Of a stretch of DNA of 40,176 bases, positions 10,513-20,008 are shown piece by piece. The notes below the pieces were generated by a model. That model was not told the origin of the DNA, did no database searches, and saw nothing but the letters and a program-made list of their open reading frames with translations. The position numbers and the translations under genes are program-made. Where the stretch lies: the NCBI GenBank assembly GCA_032718475.1, contig JAUCBJ010001756.1, positions 1 to 40,176 of the forward strand, written 5' to 3'. Position 1 is the stretch's first letter. The number at the start of each line of letters is the position of its first letter. This DNA comes from Nemertoderma westbladi. Taxonomy: Eukaryota > Xenacoelomorpha > Nemertodermatida > Nemertodermatidae.

Positions 10513-10860
10513 GTAAGTTACTATGGAAACTTCATTGGTTAAGAATAGACAACGCTAATTATTATAATAAATATGTAAATGGAAAACAATAAACAATGTG
10601 TCAGACAGTCTGCTATGTGCTTAGGTAGGTAAGTTACCGTTACCGGTCTTACTCTTTCATTGCAGTTAATTTCAGTACAATTATTGATATTGATTTCGTT
10701 TATACGGTGATGTCATTGTTAACATTGTGCTAAATCGAACTCAAATAGGGAACTTACTTAAATAATTTATAATAATAATTTAAATAATTTATTTTTAGAT
10801 ATTTAGAACTATTTTAGATTTATTTTAAACTGTTGCAAATTTGTATGTTCTATATAACCT

Positions 10861-11340
10861 ACCGTAAGTGTACCTGGTTTACCGTAAGTGTACCTAGTTT
10901 ACCGTAAGTGTACCTAGTTTACCGTAAGTGTACCTGGTTTACCGTAAGTGTACCTGGTTTACCGTAAGTGTACCTGGTTTACCGTAAGTGTACCTGGTTT
11001 ACCGTAAGTGTACCTGGTTTACCGTAAGTGTACCTGGTTTACCGTAAGTGTACCTGGTTTACCGTAAGTGTACCTGGTTTACCGTAAGTGTACCTGGTTT
11101 ACCGTAAGTGTACCTGGTTTACCGTAAGTGTACCTGGTTTACCGTAAGTGTACCTAGTTTACCGTAAGTGTACCTAGTTTACCGTAAGTGTACCTGGTTT
11201 ACCGTAAGTGTACCTGGTTTACCGTAAGTGTACCTGGTTTACCGTAAGTGTACCTGGTTTACCGTAAGTGTACCTGGTTTACCGTAAGTGTACCTGGTTT
11301 ACCGTAAGTGTACCTGGTTTACCGTAAGTGTACCTGGTTT
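10861..11340. repeat. 20-bp minisatellite, 24 perfect-length units
   Basis: The unit is ACCGTAAGTGTACCTGGTTT, repeated exactly 24 times without length change. The only visible variation is G to A at position 16 (CCTAG) in units 2, 3, 15 and 16. The paired variants are 13 units (260 bp) apart, which suggests block duplication. Every unit contains GTAAGT, the +1 to +6 consensus of a 5' splice site on the sense strand of CWC22. Confidence 0.98.
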
Positions 11341-11866
11341 GTTTTTCTCCGGTGTCTTTATTTTAATTAATATTTCACTGTTAAATAATAAATAATAATG
11401 TGTACCATAACTGTGTACAATTTTACTCATATGCACGAAATAAATAAATAATAATAATAATTGTTTGTTAATCATGTTCCACGATAACTTAACGTTAACG
11501 TATTTCCTCCAATTCGTGATGTATTCCATCATGCGTCCTGGATGTCATAAGACTTTGTGCGTAATCCTTGGCTTGATATTTTTAGTTAGTTAGTTAGTTA
11601 GTTTATTGACATAAAGTTAGATTGTATATAAATGAGATAAACAATTATTAACCAGCACAACACCACTTTACGTCCTGATATTAATAATATACATGTTATA
11701 CATAATCATCAAAATAATAATTCCTACTGTAATTTAATAAAATAAACATTTAAATATAATTAGCACAAGATTATTTTAATTGACACATTACTAATGCCTC
11801 ATTACTAATACTAATGTATTGATGCTATCAATCGAATAATTTTTGAACCTCGTATACAAAAACAGC

Positions 11867-14800
11867 TTAATATACAGACATTACTGACTCTATATACCTA
11901 CACAATTGTTCAATATTATCCATATTACCATTGAAAAAGATACTTATATTTTGCATATTTAACTGTGGGTACTGTCTGCGTATTGGTAGTGATATTGGGC
12001 AATGTAACAGTGTGTGCACTTCGTCCTGAACGGATTTGTTATCACAGGGACACACTCGCTCCTCGTGTGGAATCCGTGACCATCGCCCTCGTTCTACAAA
12101 CAGGTTGTGCGACATTAATCGCATTCTGCTGAAGTGCACCCTAATATAATCCGGTACATACGGGGATTTCAGGCTGTAAATCGAGTGGCATGTCAGGTCC
12201 ATATTCAGTGACGTCCTGTATGTGACAAACTTGGTCGCCGTGCTTGGCTTCTTGCGTATTCTAGTAAGAATGTCGCTGTTAGTCGGGCTTGGTTCGGACC
12301 ACGCCATAGCACACTTTATCATGTTGTACCCTGGTGAGTTTACATTCTTACAAATGGTAAGTGCCTGTCGGAAAGGTGTGTCCTCTGGTAGCGTATGTAG
12401 AGCTTTCTGTAGGAACCGTTTGCGGTATTTCATTATGCGTGTTTGAATGGAAGGCATCCCTACTTCTATTAAACAAATGTCGGTCGGGGTTTGTTCCCGT
12501 ACACCTAATAATATTTTTATCATACGGCCATAAAATATATCTAAACTCTTAGTATTATTAGTTAACCAGCCTTCGCAACCATATAGGAATGCTGTAGCTA
12601 CTGCAGCCTCAAACACCTGCTTTTTAACACAAAAAGCAATATTTGTATTGTGCGCACAAAATATAGAAAATTTATTTACAATCTCCTCGCACCGAGTTTT
12701 ATGTAGATTAAAAACTGAGTTGAATTTACCATCTTCTGTAAAAATAGATCCAAGATAGGTGTATGTAGTACAATGGTTAACTGTTACGTCATTTACAACT
12801 AGAGGAGTTCTATCGTACATTGCACCATTAACAACGAAAAACTTTGTCTTTTTTACATTTATCTTCATACCAGACTCTTTACAAAAAGCAATAAGAGCAC
12901 CCAATTTACGCAGGCACAAATTACGGTTAGTAGAAAGAATTATAGTATCATCCATTAGTAACATAATATGCAAAATACCCAAATAACCATCCTGGGTTAC
13001 AGTATTACACACCATTGTTACCAGATTGTCAATATATAAGCTAAATAATATTACACTAGTAGCTGCACCTTGTCTTACGCCTATGGCTGTACATATTATA
13101 GCGGATTTCAATATACTTTTAGTACATGTATAAGTAGCTAAGATTGCCATTAACATTACTTTTCCACAACCCAATTTTCTTAATCTTTCAATAAGTTTCA
13201 TTCTAGGTATATTATCGTAAGCCTTTGAGAAATCTACAAATAGTACAAAAAGTTTCTCCCTTTTAAAAATCGCATAATCTATAAGTAGACGCAGTGCTAA
13301 TATATGTTCAGTGCAACTGCGGTTTTTTCTACCCCCTGCCTGACACCTACTTATATTGCACCATAAGGACAGTCTAGCTGATAATAACATATCATAAATC
13401 TTAGCACAGGTCTCCATAATTGATATACCTCTGTAATTACCACAAATAGCTCGGCTCCCCGATTTGAAAATTATTATTAATTTACTGTAGCACCACGATG
13501 TGGGGTACGCCCCAAATTTAAACACGAAATTAAAAAATGCAAGAAAAAATATAAGCCAATTACCAGGTAGCGAAGTGAACAATCCAAGTGCGACACCTAT
13601 GTAACTTTTATTTATTTTTATTTCACTTAAAACTTCCGCAAATTCCTTTTCTGACAACGGATCATCTAGAATCGGAACATATGGAGCGGTTGAAAATTCG
13701 TCAGTCATATGCACTGTTTCCGCAGATGGAGGATTCAGTAACGCTTCAAAATGGCTTTTAAATTGGTTGTCATCTGGCATACTCTCTCTCCTGGGTTTTA
13801 GTTTATCAATTTCACCTTTCCAGTTTACTGCATGCCAGATTAATTTAGGGTCATTCAAAGAAACTAGCCTCGCCCACCGATCATTATTAGATTCAGGTAG
13901 ATTAACATTGTGTATACAATCGTATTGCTTTTTAACTTTGCACCTTTTGGCCGTTTCATTTAAAATTTGTGTTGCAGTTTCTACTATATTCTGCCCACCC
14001 TCTCTACTAGCGTCATTAATTATCGGTGGATGAATACTTGTAATAAGGTCTTTAAACTGGTCTAAGTTAGTATTGCAATGGCTGGGTCCTTTCTCCCCAA
14101 GTGGGGTTGTACGGTAATTATTAAAATTTAATTCAGTCCACACCGCACCCAAATCACCTGCTCTGTCATATATCGCACTTGTTAAATATTTTTTATTATT
14201 AATATTAATTTCTACTTCTACCAATAAAGGTGCGTGATCCGAGCCAAGTTGGTTTCTGTCTACACTAACTTTAACTACATTACTAACCAAACAACTCGTA
14301 ATTACACATAGGTCCAATGAGCTTACCCATGATTTACCCTTCCTATAGGATAAACCCCCACCTAACACACCCCTCCCTGTTTCTAAATGGTTTGCGACTA
14401 CACTCCCAGTGGTAGAGCATATACGTAGTAACCGTTCCCCATTGCTATTTACAGCGTTATCTTCCACCCCGTGATACTTTCGGTTAATCACATGCCGTTC
14501 ACCGGTGTATTTAGGGACCCCAACACGTGCATTGAGGTCGCCAACAACTATAACCTTTCGGTTCTCTTCAAGGGTGGCATTCAGGTTCCCGAACATTTGG
14601 GTCGAAAAATAGCGAGAGTCACAAGGGGTTATGTAGGAGGTACCGATCAAGGTATCAGGCGCGAAACTAAACCGCAGCCATAGCTGATCCTCCTTACTCG
14701 TATCCACTTCTAACACGAATTTAGCTAATGTACATTTCACCAATGCCAATATCCCCCCGCGATGGGATGGTGTTGGCGTATTAATATATTGGGTGAAGCC

Positions 14801-14962
14801 GGGTACGTGTGTGGGTTTATTAGTTTTAATTTCTGACAGGAATACGATATCATGGGAATGTATATATCTGAGAATCTGGGGATCTAGGAGTTTATCTTTC
14901 AGACCACAGATATTCCACGAGCATAGAGACAAAGTTCTAAATAGGTGTTGTGCAGCTCCCCC
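11867..14962 (-). CDS. LINE ORF2: endonuclease and reverse transcriptase, no ATG start
   Basis: Uninterrupted frame of about 1,030 codons directly after the ORF1 UAG. Counting from the Leu codon at 14932, the apurinic-type endonuclease covers about residues 1-240 with N7 (SWNICG), E34 (LSEIKT), D132 and N134 (GDLNA) and S231-D232-H233. The reverse transcriptase covers about 480-780: NYRGISI, LFVDFSKAYD with D567, GVRQGAATS, and LLMDDT with D661-D662 (plus coordinates 12947-12955). The C terminus carries GRWSRIPHEERVCPC and HTLLHC, a zinc-binding-like C-x-C...H-x4-C cluster. All expected catalytic residues are present. The active-site box is MDD rather than the usual ADD. The first Met codon is residue 113, inside the endonuclease, so translation must depend on ORF1 (read-through, reinitiation) or a non-AUG start. 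Confidence 0.88.
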   Translation of the reverse strand, partial: GGAAQHLFRTLSLCSWNICGLKDKLLDPQILRYIHSHDIVFLSEIKTNKPTHVPGFTQYINTPTPSHRGGILALVKCTLAKFVLEVDTSKEDQLWLRFSFAPDTLIGTSYITPCDSRYFSTQMFGNLNATLEENRKVIVVGDLNARVGVPKYTGERHVINRKYHGVEDNAVNSNGERLLRICSTTGSVVANHLETGRGVLGGGLSYRKGKSWVSSLDLCVITSCLVSNVVKVSVDRNQLGSDHAPLLVEVEININNKKYLTSAIYDRAGDLGAVWTELNFNNYRTTPLGEKGPSHCNTNLDQFKDLITSIHPPIINDASREGGQNIVETATQILNETAKRCKVKKQYDCIHNVNLPESNNDRWARLVSLNDPKLIWHAVNWKGEIDKLKPRRESMPDDNQFKSHFEALLNPPSAETVHMTDEFSTAPYVPILDDPLSEKEFAEVLSEIKINKSYIGVALGLFTSLPGNWLIFFLAFFNFVFKFGAYPTSWCYSKLIIIFKSGSRAICGNYRGISIMETCAKIYDMLLSARLSLWCNISRCQAGGRKNRSCTEHILALRLLIDYAIFKREKLFVLFVDFSKAYDNIPRMKLIERLRKLGCGKVMLMAILATYTCTKSILKSAIICTAIGVRQGAATSVILFSLYIDNLVTMVCNTVTQDGYLGILHIMLLMDDTIILSTNRNLCLRKLGALIAFCKESGMKINVKKTKFFVVNGAMYDRTPLVVNDVTVNHCTTYTYLGSIFTEDGKFNSVFNLHKTRCEEIVNKFSIFCAHNTNIAFCVKKQVFEAAVATAFLYGCEGWLTNNTKSLDIFYGRMIKILLGVREQTPTDICLIEVGMPSIQTRIMKYRKRFLQKALHTLPEDTPFRQALTICKNVNSPGYNMIKCAMAWSEPSPTNSDILTRIRKKPSTATKFVTYRTSLNMDLTCHSIYSLKSPYVPDYIRVHFSRMRLMSHNLFVERGRWSRIPHEERVCPCDNKSVQDEVHTLLHCPISLPIRRQYPQLNMQNISIFFNGNMDNIEQLCRYIESVMSVY

Positions 14963-15406
14963 CTATAGGGAACCTATAGGATTAAACCTATCAATAACAG
15001 TATTACCGCGTGTCACTACCCGGCGCTTATAATCGTAGCGCACAGTGACCCCCGCATTCTCAGGACGTTTCCTTTCTTCCCATGCGAGGTGACGTAGACG
15101 TCCTTCCTCACGTCGCACTGAAGGGTGAACATCTGGCTTGATATACACCTTACCGAACCGATCATCGCCCTTTAGGTTCTTTGCTGCAGCCAAGATCTTG
15201 CTACGGTGGCCAGGGCTATGTATGGTTATTAGCAGAGGCCTGATTCTATTGGGAGAACCACTGCCGAGACTTGGCCTCCCGTCAGCAACACGCCCCTGAC
15301 CCAGTTCTCTTCCCAGTCGTTTTATTTCCCATCCGGGCAACGCGCTTATTAGGTCCTCGCATTTTAAAACCTTTAGTAAATCTCCCACCTCACTTACATC
15401 ACTTCC
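14963..15406 (-). CDS. LINE ORF1 C-terminal part (5'-truncated), ends in UAG
   Basis: Open frame of about 147 codons closed by TAG at 14963-14965. The block RPLLITIHSPGHRSKILAAA with KNLKGDD, followed by VYIKPDVHPSVRREEGRLRH, resembles the RRM-plus-C-terminal-domain part of L1/CR1-type ORF1 proteins, which bind element RNA. An upstream in-frame stop at 15407-15409 and the absence of any ATG show that the N-terminal part is missing. The stop codon is in the same frame as ORF2, which begins at once after it. Confidence 0.7.
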   Translation of the reverse strand, partial: GSDVSEVGDLLKVLKCEDLISALPGWEIKRLGRELGQGRVADGRPSLGSGSPNRIRPLLITIHSPGHRSKILAAAKNLKGDDRFGKVYIKPDVHPSVRREEGRLRHLAWEERKRPENAGVTVRYDYKRRVVTRGNTVIDRFNPIGSL

Positions 15407-15478
15407 TTAATCCTTACATTACTTATTAATTGTCACATATTTTAATTTCCAACTTTTTAAAATATTTTTTTTTTTCAG

Positions 15479-15727
15479 ATGATTCCAGTTCGTCGGGTCT
15501 CGACCCCCAGTTGATGGAGATTCTCGAACGTTTACAGAAAAAGGCGAAGAAAAACAAATCGCGGAAGCGGTCCGCAGACAGGAAGGAATGGCGGTCCGGG
15601 GGCGACAGAAAGCGGTCGTCGGTCAACCGTTCCCATGGCGACCCGTCTCCAGGGAACCTAGGGGCGCCCTCAAGCGACTCAAGGATGAATCCAGAACGCG
15701 CGGCCCGGATGACTAAATCTAAAAAAA
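15479..15727 (+). CDS. CWC22: CWC22 exon (basic C-terminal tail)
   Basis: The acceptor is TTTTTTCAG before 15479. Joining to the previous exon in phase 1 recreates GAT and continues the Ser/Asp run into SSSSGLDPQLMEILERLQKK and a Lys/Arg/Ser-rich segment (KAKKNKSRKRSADRK). This matches the charged, RS-like C-terminal tails of animal CWC22 proteins. The donor is AAAAAAA/GTAAG with GT at 15728, again phase 1. Reading on without splicing would add 33 codons before a stop at 15826-15828. Confidence 0.85.
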
Positions 15728-16350
15728 GTAAGATTTTATTTATACAGATGTATTTTCGTACTAAATTCGTAATTACCGCAGTTAACTTCTCTCGTGTATT
15801 ATCGTTTGATATTCTCCTTCAGGCGTAGTTAACTTGTATGCCCTCAATCACTTTTAATTTGTCAATATAAATTCTATTGAACATTTTATAAATAGGTGGA
15901 ATATCTGTGATGTTATAATATAATACTAAACATCAGTTTCATTATTTACTGTTTGGATGTCTTTGATGGGAAATATAATTTAGCTAATATTTAGTTTTAA
16001 CACCACATGGGCTCAGCTAACCTACACTGTTCTTGAGTATTGTTTATTGTTTTGTTTATAAAAGCTCGCTTTAGTAACCTGCTTTTTTCCCTTAATTGAT
16101 AATTAGCAAGACGATATATAGACATAAATCGTCCTCTTCTCTCCTGCTTTCATCATAGTAGTTGTTTATCTAAAGGAATTAGTAGGGCGCCACCGGATAG
16201 TAAGTCAACTGGATATAAGTCGTGCTAAAAAATACATTGGTAATGTTTCTAGAATAGGTTTCTTGTTCGAATCTGATATCGTAGTTGAAAAATGTAGCGC
16301 CGCTGTTGAGAAAAAAAATTGTCAATTGATCAATTGTTTCCTTCATATAG

Positions 16351-16361
16351 GAAAATCTTGA
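16351..16361 (+). CDS. CWC22: candidate last CWC22 coding exon (3 codons and stop)
   Basis: A pyrimidine-rich acceptor TTTCCTTCATATAG precedes 16351. In the required phase the exon reads Arg-Lys-Ser-stop (TGA at 16359-16361), giving a protein ending SKKRKS. The following 300 bp would be 3' UTR up to an AATAAA at 16669. This is inferred from splice-site fit only; other acceptors downstream cannot be excluded. Confidence 0.4.
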
Positions 16362-16668
16362 TGCATCAAAGCGGAATAGATTGATAGAGAATCAATATCC
16401 GAGAATGTGACTCCGACTCCGACGGAATGTAGACGGAACGTTCTCCCTCTTGTAGATCATATAACAACGAATGCGCAATCCGCACCCGCATCTGCAAGAG
16501 ATACCTGTTTTAAACTTATTCGTAATTGGCCCCCTGAAGCAGCATCTTGTTCCATCTACCTCGGTGCGTTTCGGCATAAAAACTGCAGTCTTATATCACC
16601 TTGTACCAAATGAACCAACATTTCCTGCCGTAATTTCCGAAGGTCAAATTCAGTGAGGATTTGTGCTA

Positions 16669-16674
16669 AATAAA
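16669..16674 (+). terminator. candidate CWC22 polyadenylation signal
   Basis: AATAAA downstream of the candidate last exon, followed by a T-rich stretch (TTGTTTAATAATTT). Confidence 0.4.
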
Positions 16675-18085
16675 TTGTTTAATAATTTAATTGTAAATAA
16701 CTCAGCTGGTCGAACTACAAACTTTATAATAATGTAGCCTCTAATTCTTAGTTTCGTAGTCTCTGATTGGCTAATACTGAAACGAAATTATCGTTAGTAG
16801 GAACACCCCACACCTAATATTCTAAAGTTTCGCTTAAATTTTTGTATAGACTCCGGCAGTTTAAATGGAAAATTGGAAAAGTGTTATATTATTCATTTTT
16901 GATGTATTAAATAAAGTAGCTATACTGTCATTATTATTAAAGTTCAAATTTTAATCGGGAGCAATATTCTTAAAATAATTATTTTAATTACATTGAGTTT
17001 CCAGCTAAACTAATATAGAAGATACTGTATGTCTTCATGTTCATCAAAATTATTAAACCATATTAAACGGAAAAATTAAGTTGGAGAATATCTTTTTCCG
17101 GCGAATTGAGACAGGGGGGGAGGGGGGGGGGGGGGGGGGGGTGCTTTGCGCAAATCCTGTTTCGGCGAATATTTCGCTTTAATGCTAAATCATAAGTTTA
17201 GGGAAAGGATCAGGTTACAGTGGCACGTTATTTTAACCAAAACAATAATCGAAACTCAATTGAACAGGTTGCAGTTTTATTTTTGAGAGCAATCAACTGT
17301 TATTTCTGTCGATTTTCCTTGGAGAACGGTGAATAATTTTGATTACGTCAAAGTCACCCCCCCCCCCCCCCCCCCCCCTCCCTCCCTATCGGGGCGAATT
17401 TACAATGTTAATTATCAATTAAGGTAAATGAGAAGGTACGTGGTGGCCTGTTATGCTAACCAAAACAATAAACGAAAGTTAATAGAACAGTTTGGCCTTT
17501 TCATTTTTGTTCGTCGTAATCAATATTCCCCTGGAGACAAAGGGAGATCAGTTTTGATTATGTCAAGAGTCCAACCATCGGAAACTCAAAAATATATGTT
17601 TATTGATAGGCCAACTTATACCATGTACGGTACCGTACTGTAGGCCTACACTGTATGAAATCTGGTGATTCTGTAATAATTACCTAGTAAGTACATGTAG
17701 TACAATACAGCAATAGTACCGGTAGTGATTACAGATTAGGGACTTTTAATGTTTTATTCATACGATTTCGTCAGAGGCGTTGACTAATCTGAACGAGGGT
17801 CAATTTCTTGGAAGACACAACAGCTGACAGCACACAATCTCAAAGATACTGAGATAAAAAAGGTGTGTAGTCTGGTAATGTTCTTGTTCGCTCTTCACTG
17901 TTGCGCTAACAATCTAGCCTACAGTCAGACTAGGACCTACCGATACTGATCTGCGGCCCGGAGAACAGAGTACAGACTGCAGCATCGCATCACTATAGCA
18001 CACCTGCACCCGACTACATGACAGGCCTATTGGTTTCCGGTACTTAACGCTACCTGTACGATACCGGTAGTAATCTTCCGAAAAT
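16675..18085. repeat. intergenic spacer with G/C-homopolymer repeat family
   Basis: No gene is seen. G7-A-G20 at 17114-17141 and C22 at 17357-17378 sit in two related blocks. The words ACCAAAACAATAA, GTGGC(A/C)(C/T)GTTAT and TTTTGATTA(C/T)GTCAA recur in order at about 17215-17356 and 17450-17570, showing a tandem duplication of about 240 bp. A third member begins near 19059 and a fourth, with CCCCCCTCCCTATC, is at about 21890-21960. The last 150 bp is GC-richer and probably contains the LRRC57 promoter; no TATA box was found. Confidence 0.6.
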
Positions 18086-18802
18086 ATGGGCAATTCTCAG
18101 GTGAAGAGACACATCGATAACGCCCGTAAAACGGGAGTAATTTCATTCAAAGATATGAATCTGGACGAAATACCTCGAGAATTATTGTCGACCAAGGATA
18201 CGTTGAGAACAATCGATTTGTCGCACAACAAACTCAAGAAACTCCCAGAGTTTCTCGGACAATTTCGCAACTTAAAAACACTAAATATCAGTAACAATCA
18301 GCTGACAGAACTGCCTGACTTTCTGGCGAAATTAAAGAAACTCGAGACTTTAAATTGTTCGAAGAACAAAATCCAACAGATTGCGTTTTCTTTCGCCGGT
18401 TTGAGCAACTTGAAACACGTTGATTTGTCGTTGAATTTATTAACTACGATTCCGCAAGGATTGTGTCAACTCAATCGGCTCGACAACTTGAATTTATCGA
18501 ACAACCGAGTTTTCCGCTGGCCTGAGGATATCGGATCCATTCAGGCGATCGAGATCAACTTGAATCAGAACCAACTCACGCTAATCCCGGACAATCTGTC
18601 CACCGCCCCGAAACTCAAGGTTCTCAGGTTGGACGAGAACTGCATCGAAGTCGGGTGGATTTCCGATAAAGTCCTCGCCGATTCTTGCGTTTCGCTACTC
18701 ACTCTAGAGGGGAATTTGTTCGAGATGAAACAATTCCAAAATAAAGAAGGCTATCCCAAGTACGAAGCCAGACTAACTGCAACTCGGAAAAAAATAGCTT
18801 AG
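18086..18802 (+). CDS. LRRC57: leucine-rich repeat-containing protein 57 orthologue
   Basis: A 238-aa protein, almost the length of vertebrate LRRC57, in a single exon. It begins MGNSQVKRHIDNARKTGV; the MGNS start is the N-myristoylation-type start typical of LRRC57 and supports this ATG. Seven leucine-rich repeats start at about residues 40 (LRTIDLSHN), 63, 86, 109, 132, 155 (IEINLNQNQL) and 177 (LKVLRLDEN), with the LxxLxLxxNxL pattern. The C terminus (LTLEGNLFEMK...YEARLTATRKKIA) matches the family signature. The protein is expected to be membrane-anchored by myristate with an LRR solenoid for protein binding; its molecular role is poorly known. Vertebrate genes have introns in this region, so the intronless form is lineage-specific or a retrocopy. 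No disabling mutation is seen. Confidence 0.93.
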   Translation: MGNSQVKRHIDNARKTGVISFKDMNLDEIPRELLSTKDTLRTIDLSHNKLKKLPEFLGQFRNLKTLNISNNQLTELPDFLAKLKKLETLNCSKNKIQQIAFSFAGLSNLKHVDLSLNLLTTIPQGLCQLNRLDNLNLSNNRVFRWPEDIGSIQAIEINLNQNQLTLIPDNLSTAPKLKVLRLDENCIEVGWISDKVLADSCVSLLTLEGNLFEMKQFQNKEGYPKYEARLTATRKKIA

Positions 18803-18957
18803 CCCATTTTCTTTTTCTTCTCTCTAATATAGTTGTATTTTCCCCAAGGCTTTGCACTCTAAGATCTCTATTTATGAGCTGTTTAATCTTTTATGCTGGT
18901 TGGTATGTTATAACCGACCCCAACTGTAACTAAGCTATGAGTTTGACTATCATCTAT

Positions 18958-18963
18958 AATAAA
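18958..18963 (+). terminator. LRRC57 polyadenylation signal
   Basis: AATAAA 155 bp after the LRRC57 stop codon, followed by GTGTGAGTTGG, a GU-rich downstream element. Confidence 0.65.
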
Positions 18964-19579
18964 ACACTTGAGTTGGTATTTCGTGTGAGTTGGTATTGAT
19001 ATGGAAATTAGATTTAACGAAAAGAGGGAAGGGGGCGGTTTGTCTCGGTGAATTAACATGGTTACAGTGGCACTTTATTATAACCAAAACAATAGGCCTA
19101 TATTTATTTGGGATCCCTTATTTAAAATTGTAATGTCTCTTATTCACCACAAAATGAATTTAACTTGTACGAGTAAAGTATCCTCCAACAATATGTTGTC
19201 CAGGGGTCTATTCCTGGTGTAACTACAAGTACAGTTAGTGAGTCTAGATAGGGGGTCTATTCTTAGGGTAACCACAGTTCACATAATGAGTGGGTGAGTC
19301 TAGTTGGCACAAAATTTGGTTAATCTCTATCGACTGAGAACTAAAAATACTGTTACATCCCAGAACAAAATTGCTAGAAATTCTAACGCAGAAGAACATA
19401 GGTACAAAAAAAGGTCAATCTTTTTGAGCAAAATATAGATTTTAATATATATACATTTTAGTGCTTGATAATCAATTAATAGCCAGTCCCTCTAATTAAT
19501 TTTATTTATATTTGTATGTTAGATTCGTCGCTGCATGTATTGCTTTGGTGCCATAATTTATTTTCATCTACATTGTACC
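18964..19579. other. spacer with a 57-bp tandem duplication
   Basis: No gene is seen. A member of the GTTACAGTGGCAC / ACCAAAACAATA repeat lies at about 19059-19095. About 19200-19255 and 19254-19312 are diverged tandem copies sharing GGGGTCTATTC and TGAGTCTAG. Confidence 0.45.
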
Positions 19580-19727
19580 TACAGGGTGTTCCAAAATCTA
19601 TTTATATCTTTAATGACAAAACAAATATTTGCCAATGCTATAATCTGCTATAGTAAATGTTATATATGTTGTGATAATAACCATGGCTCTCATATTGATT
19701 GTTATTGTTATCTTTTCCATTATTTAT

Positions 19728-19815
19728 TTTATTTTCTTTTTAATTTTTATTGTTTCTTTATTTTCTTTTTAATTTTTATTGTTTCTTTATTTTCTTTTTA
19801 ATTTTTATTTTTTCT
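19728..19815. repeat. 29-bp T-rich tandem repeat, 3 copies
   Basis: Repeats of ATTTTCTTTTTAATTTTTAT plus TGTTTCTTT, the last copy incomplete. Confidence 0.85.
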
Positions 19816-20008
19816 TTTCCCGCTTACACGGCATCTATAATGATACACGAATATACTCCCAAATTGTAAAGACACAATTATAGATTAGGGGTAACAACAT
19901 GTAACATCAATTGCATGAATATATAGTATCTTTGCAGAACTTAATCCTGTGAAAATAAAATTATAATGTAAAGGTTCAGCCAAAGGTGGGTTACGTAGTC
20001 GGAATGCC

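Larger units (their letters stand above)
11576..15470 (-). mobile_element. LINE inserted antisense in the CWC22 intron, ORF2 intact
   Basis: Minus-strand non-LTR retrotransposon with the end of ORF1, a complete endonuclease-reverse transcriptase frame and a 3' tail of CTAA repeats (plus strand TTAG repeats at about 11582-11602). The 5' end lies somewhere between 15407 and 15470; ORF1 is truncated and has no ATG. ATATTTTT occurs at 11576-11583 and again at 15462-15469. This is a possible but weak target-site duplication because both sites are AT-rich. If real, the element landed next to the pyrimidine tract of the CWC22 acceptor. Clade not determined; CR1/L2/L1-like group by domain order. Confidence 0.85.
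10513..15478 (+). other. CWC22: CWC22 intron (4,966 bp)
   Basis: GT-AG intron, phase 1, starting GTAAGTTA and ending in an uninterrupted T run and CAG. It contains about 350 bp of AT-rich sequence, the 20-bp minisatellite at 10861-11340, a short spacer, and an antisense LINE that fills most of the remainder. Confidence 0.85.

Noticed and set aside
10861-11340. CRISPR-like regular repeats
   Set aside because: There are no spacers: units abut without unique sequence, and the genome is eukaryotic. The same applies to the 61-bp satellite at 34600.
11576-15469. Firm target-site duplication ATATTTTT for the intronic LINE
   Set aside because: Both sites lie in AT-rich, T-run sequence where an 8-bp match is easily accidental; kept only as a weak possibility.
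18097-18297. Minus-strand ORF antisense to LRRC57
   Set aside because: A shadow of the strongly supported LRRC57 reading frame; no domain or independent signal.
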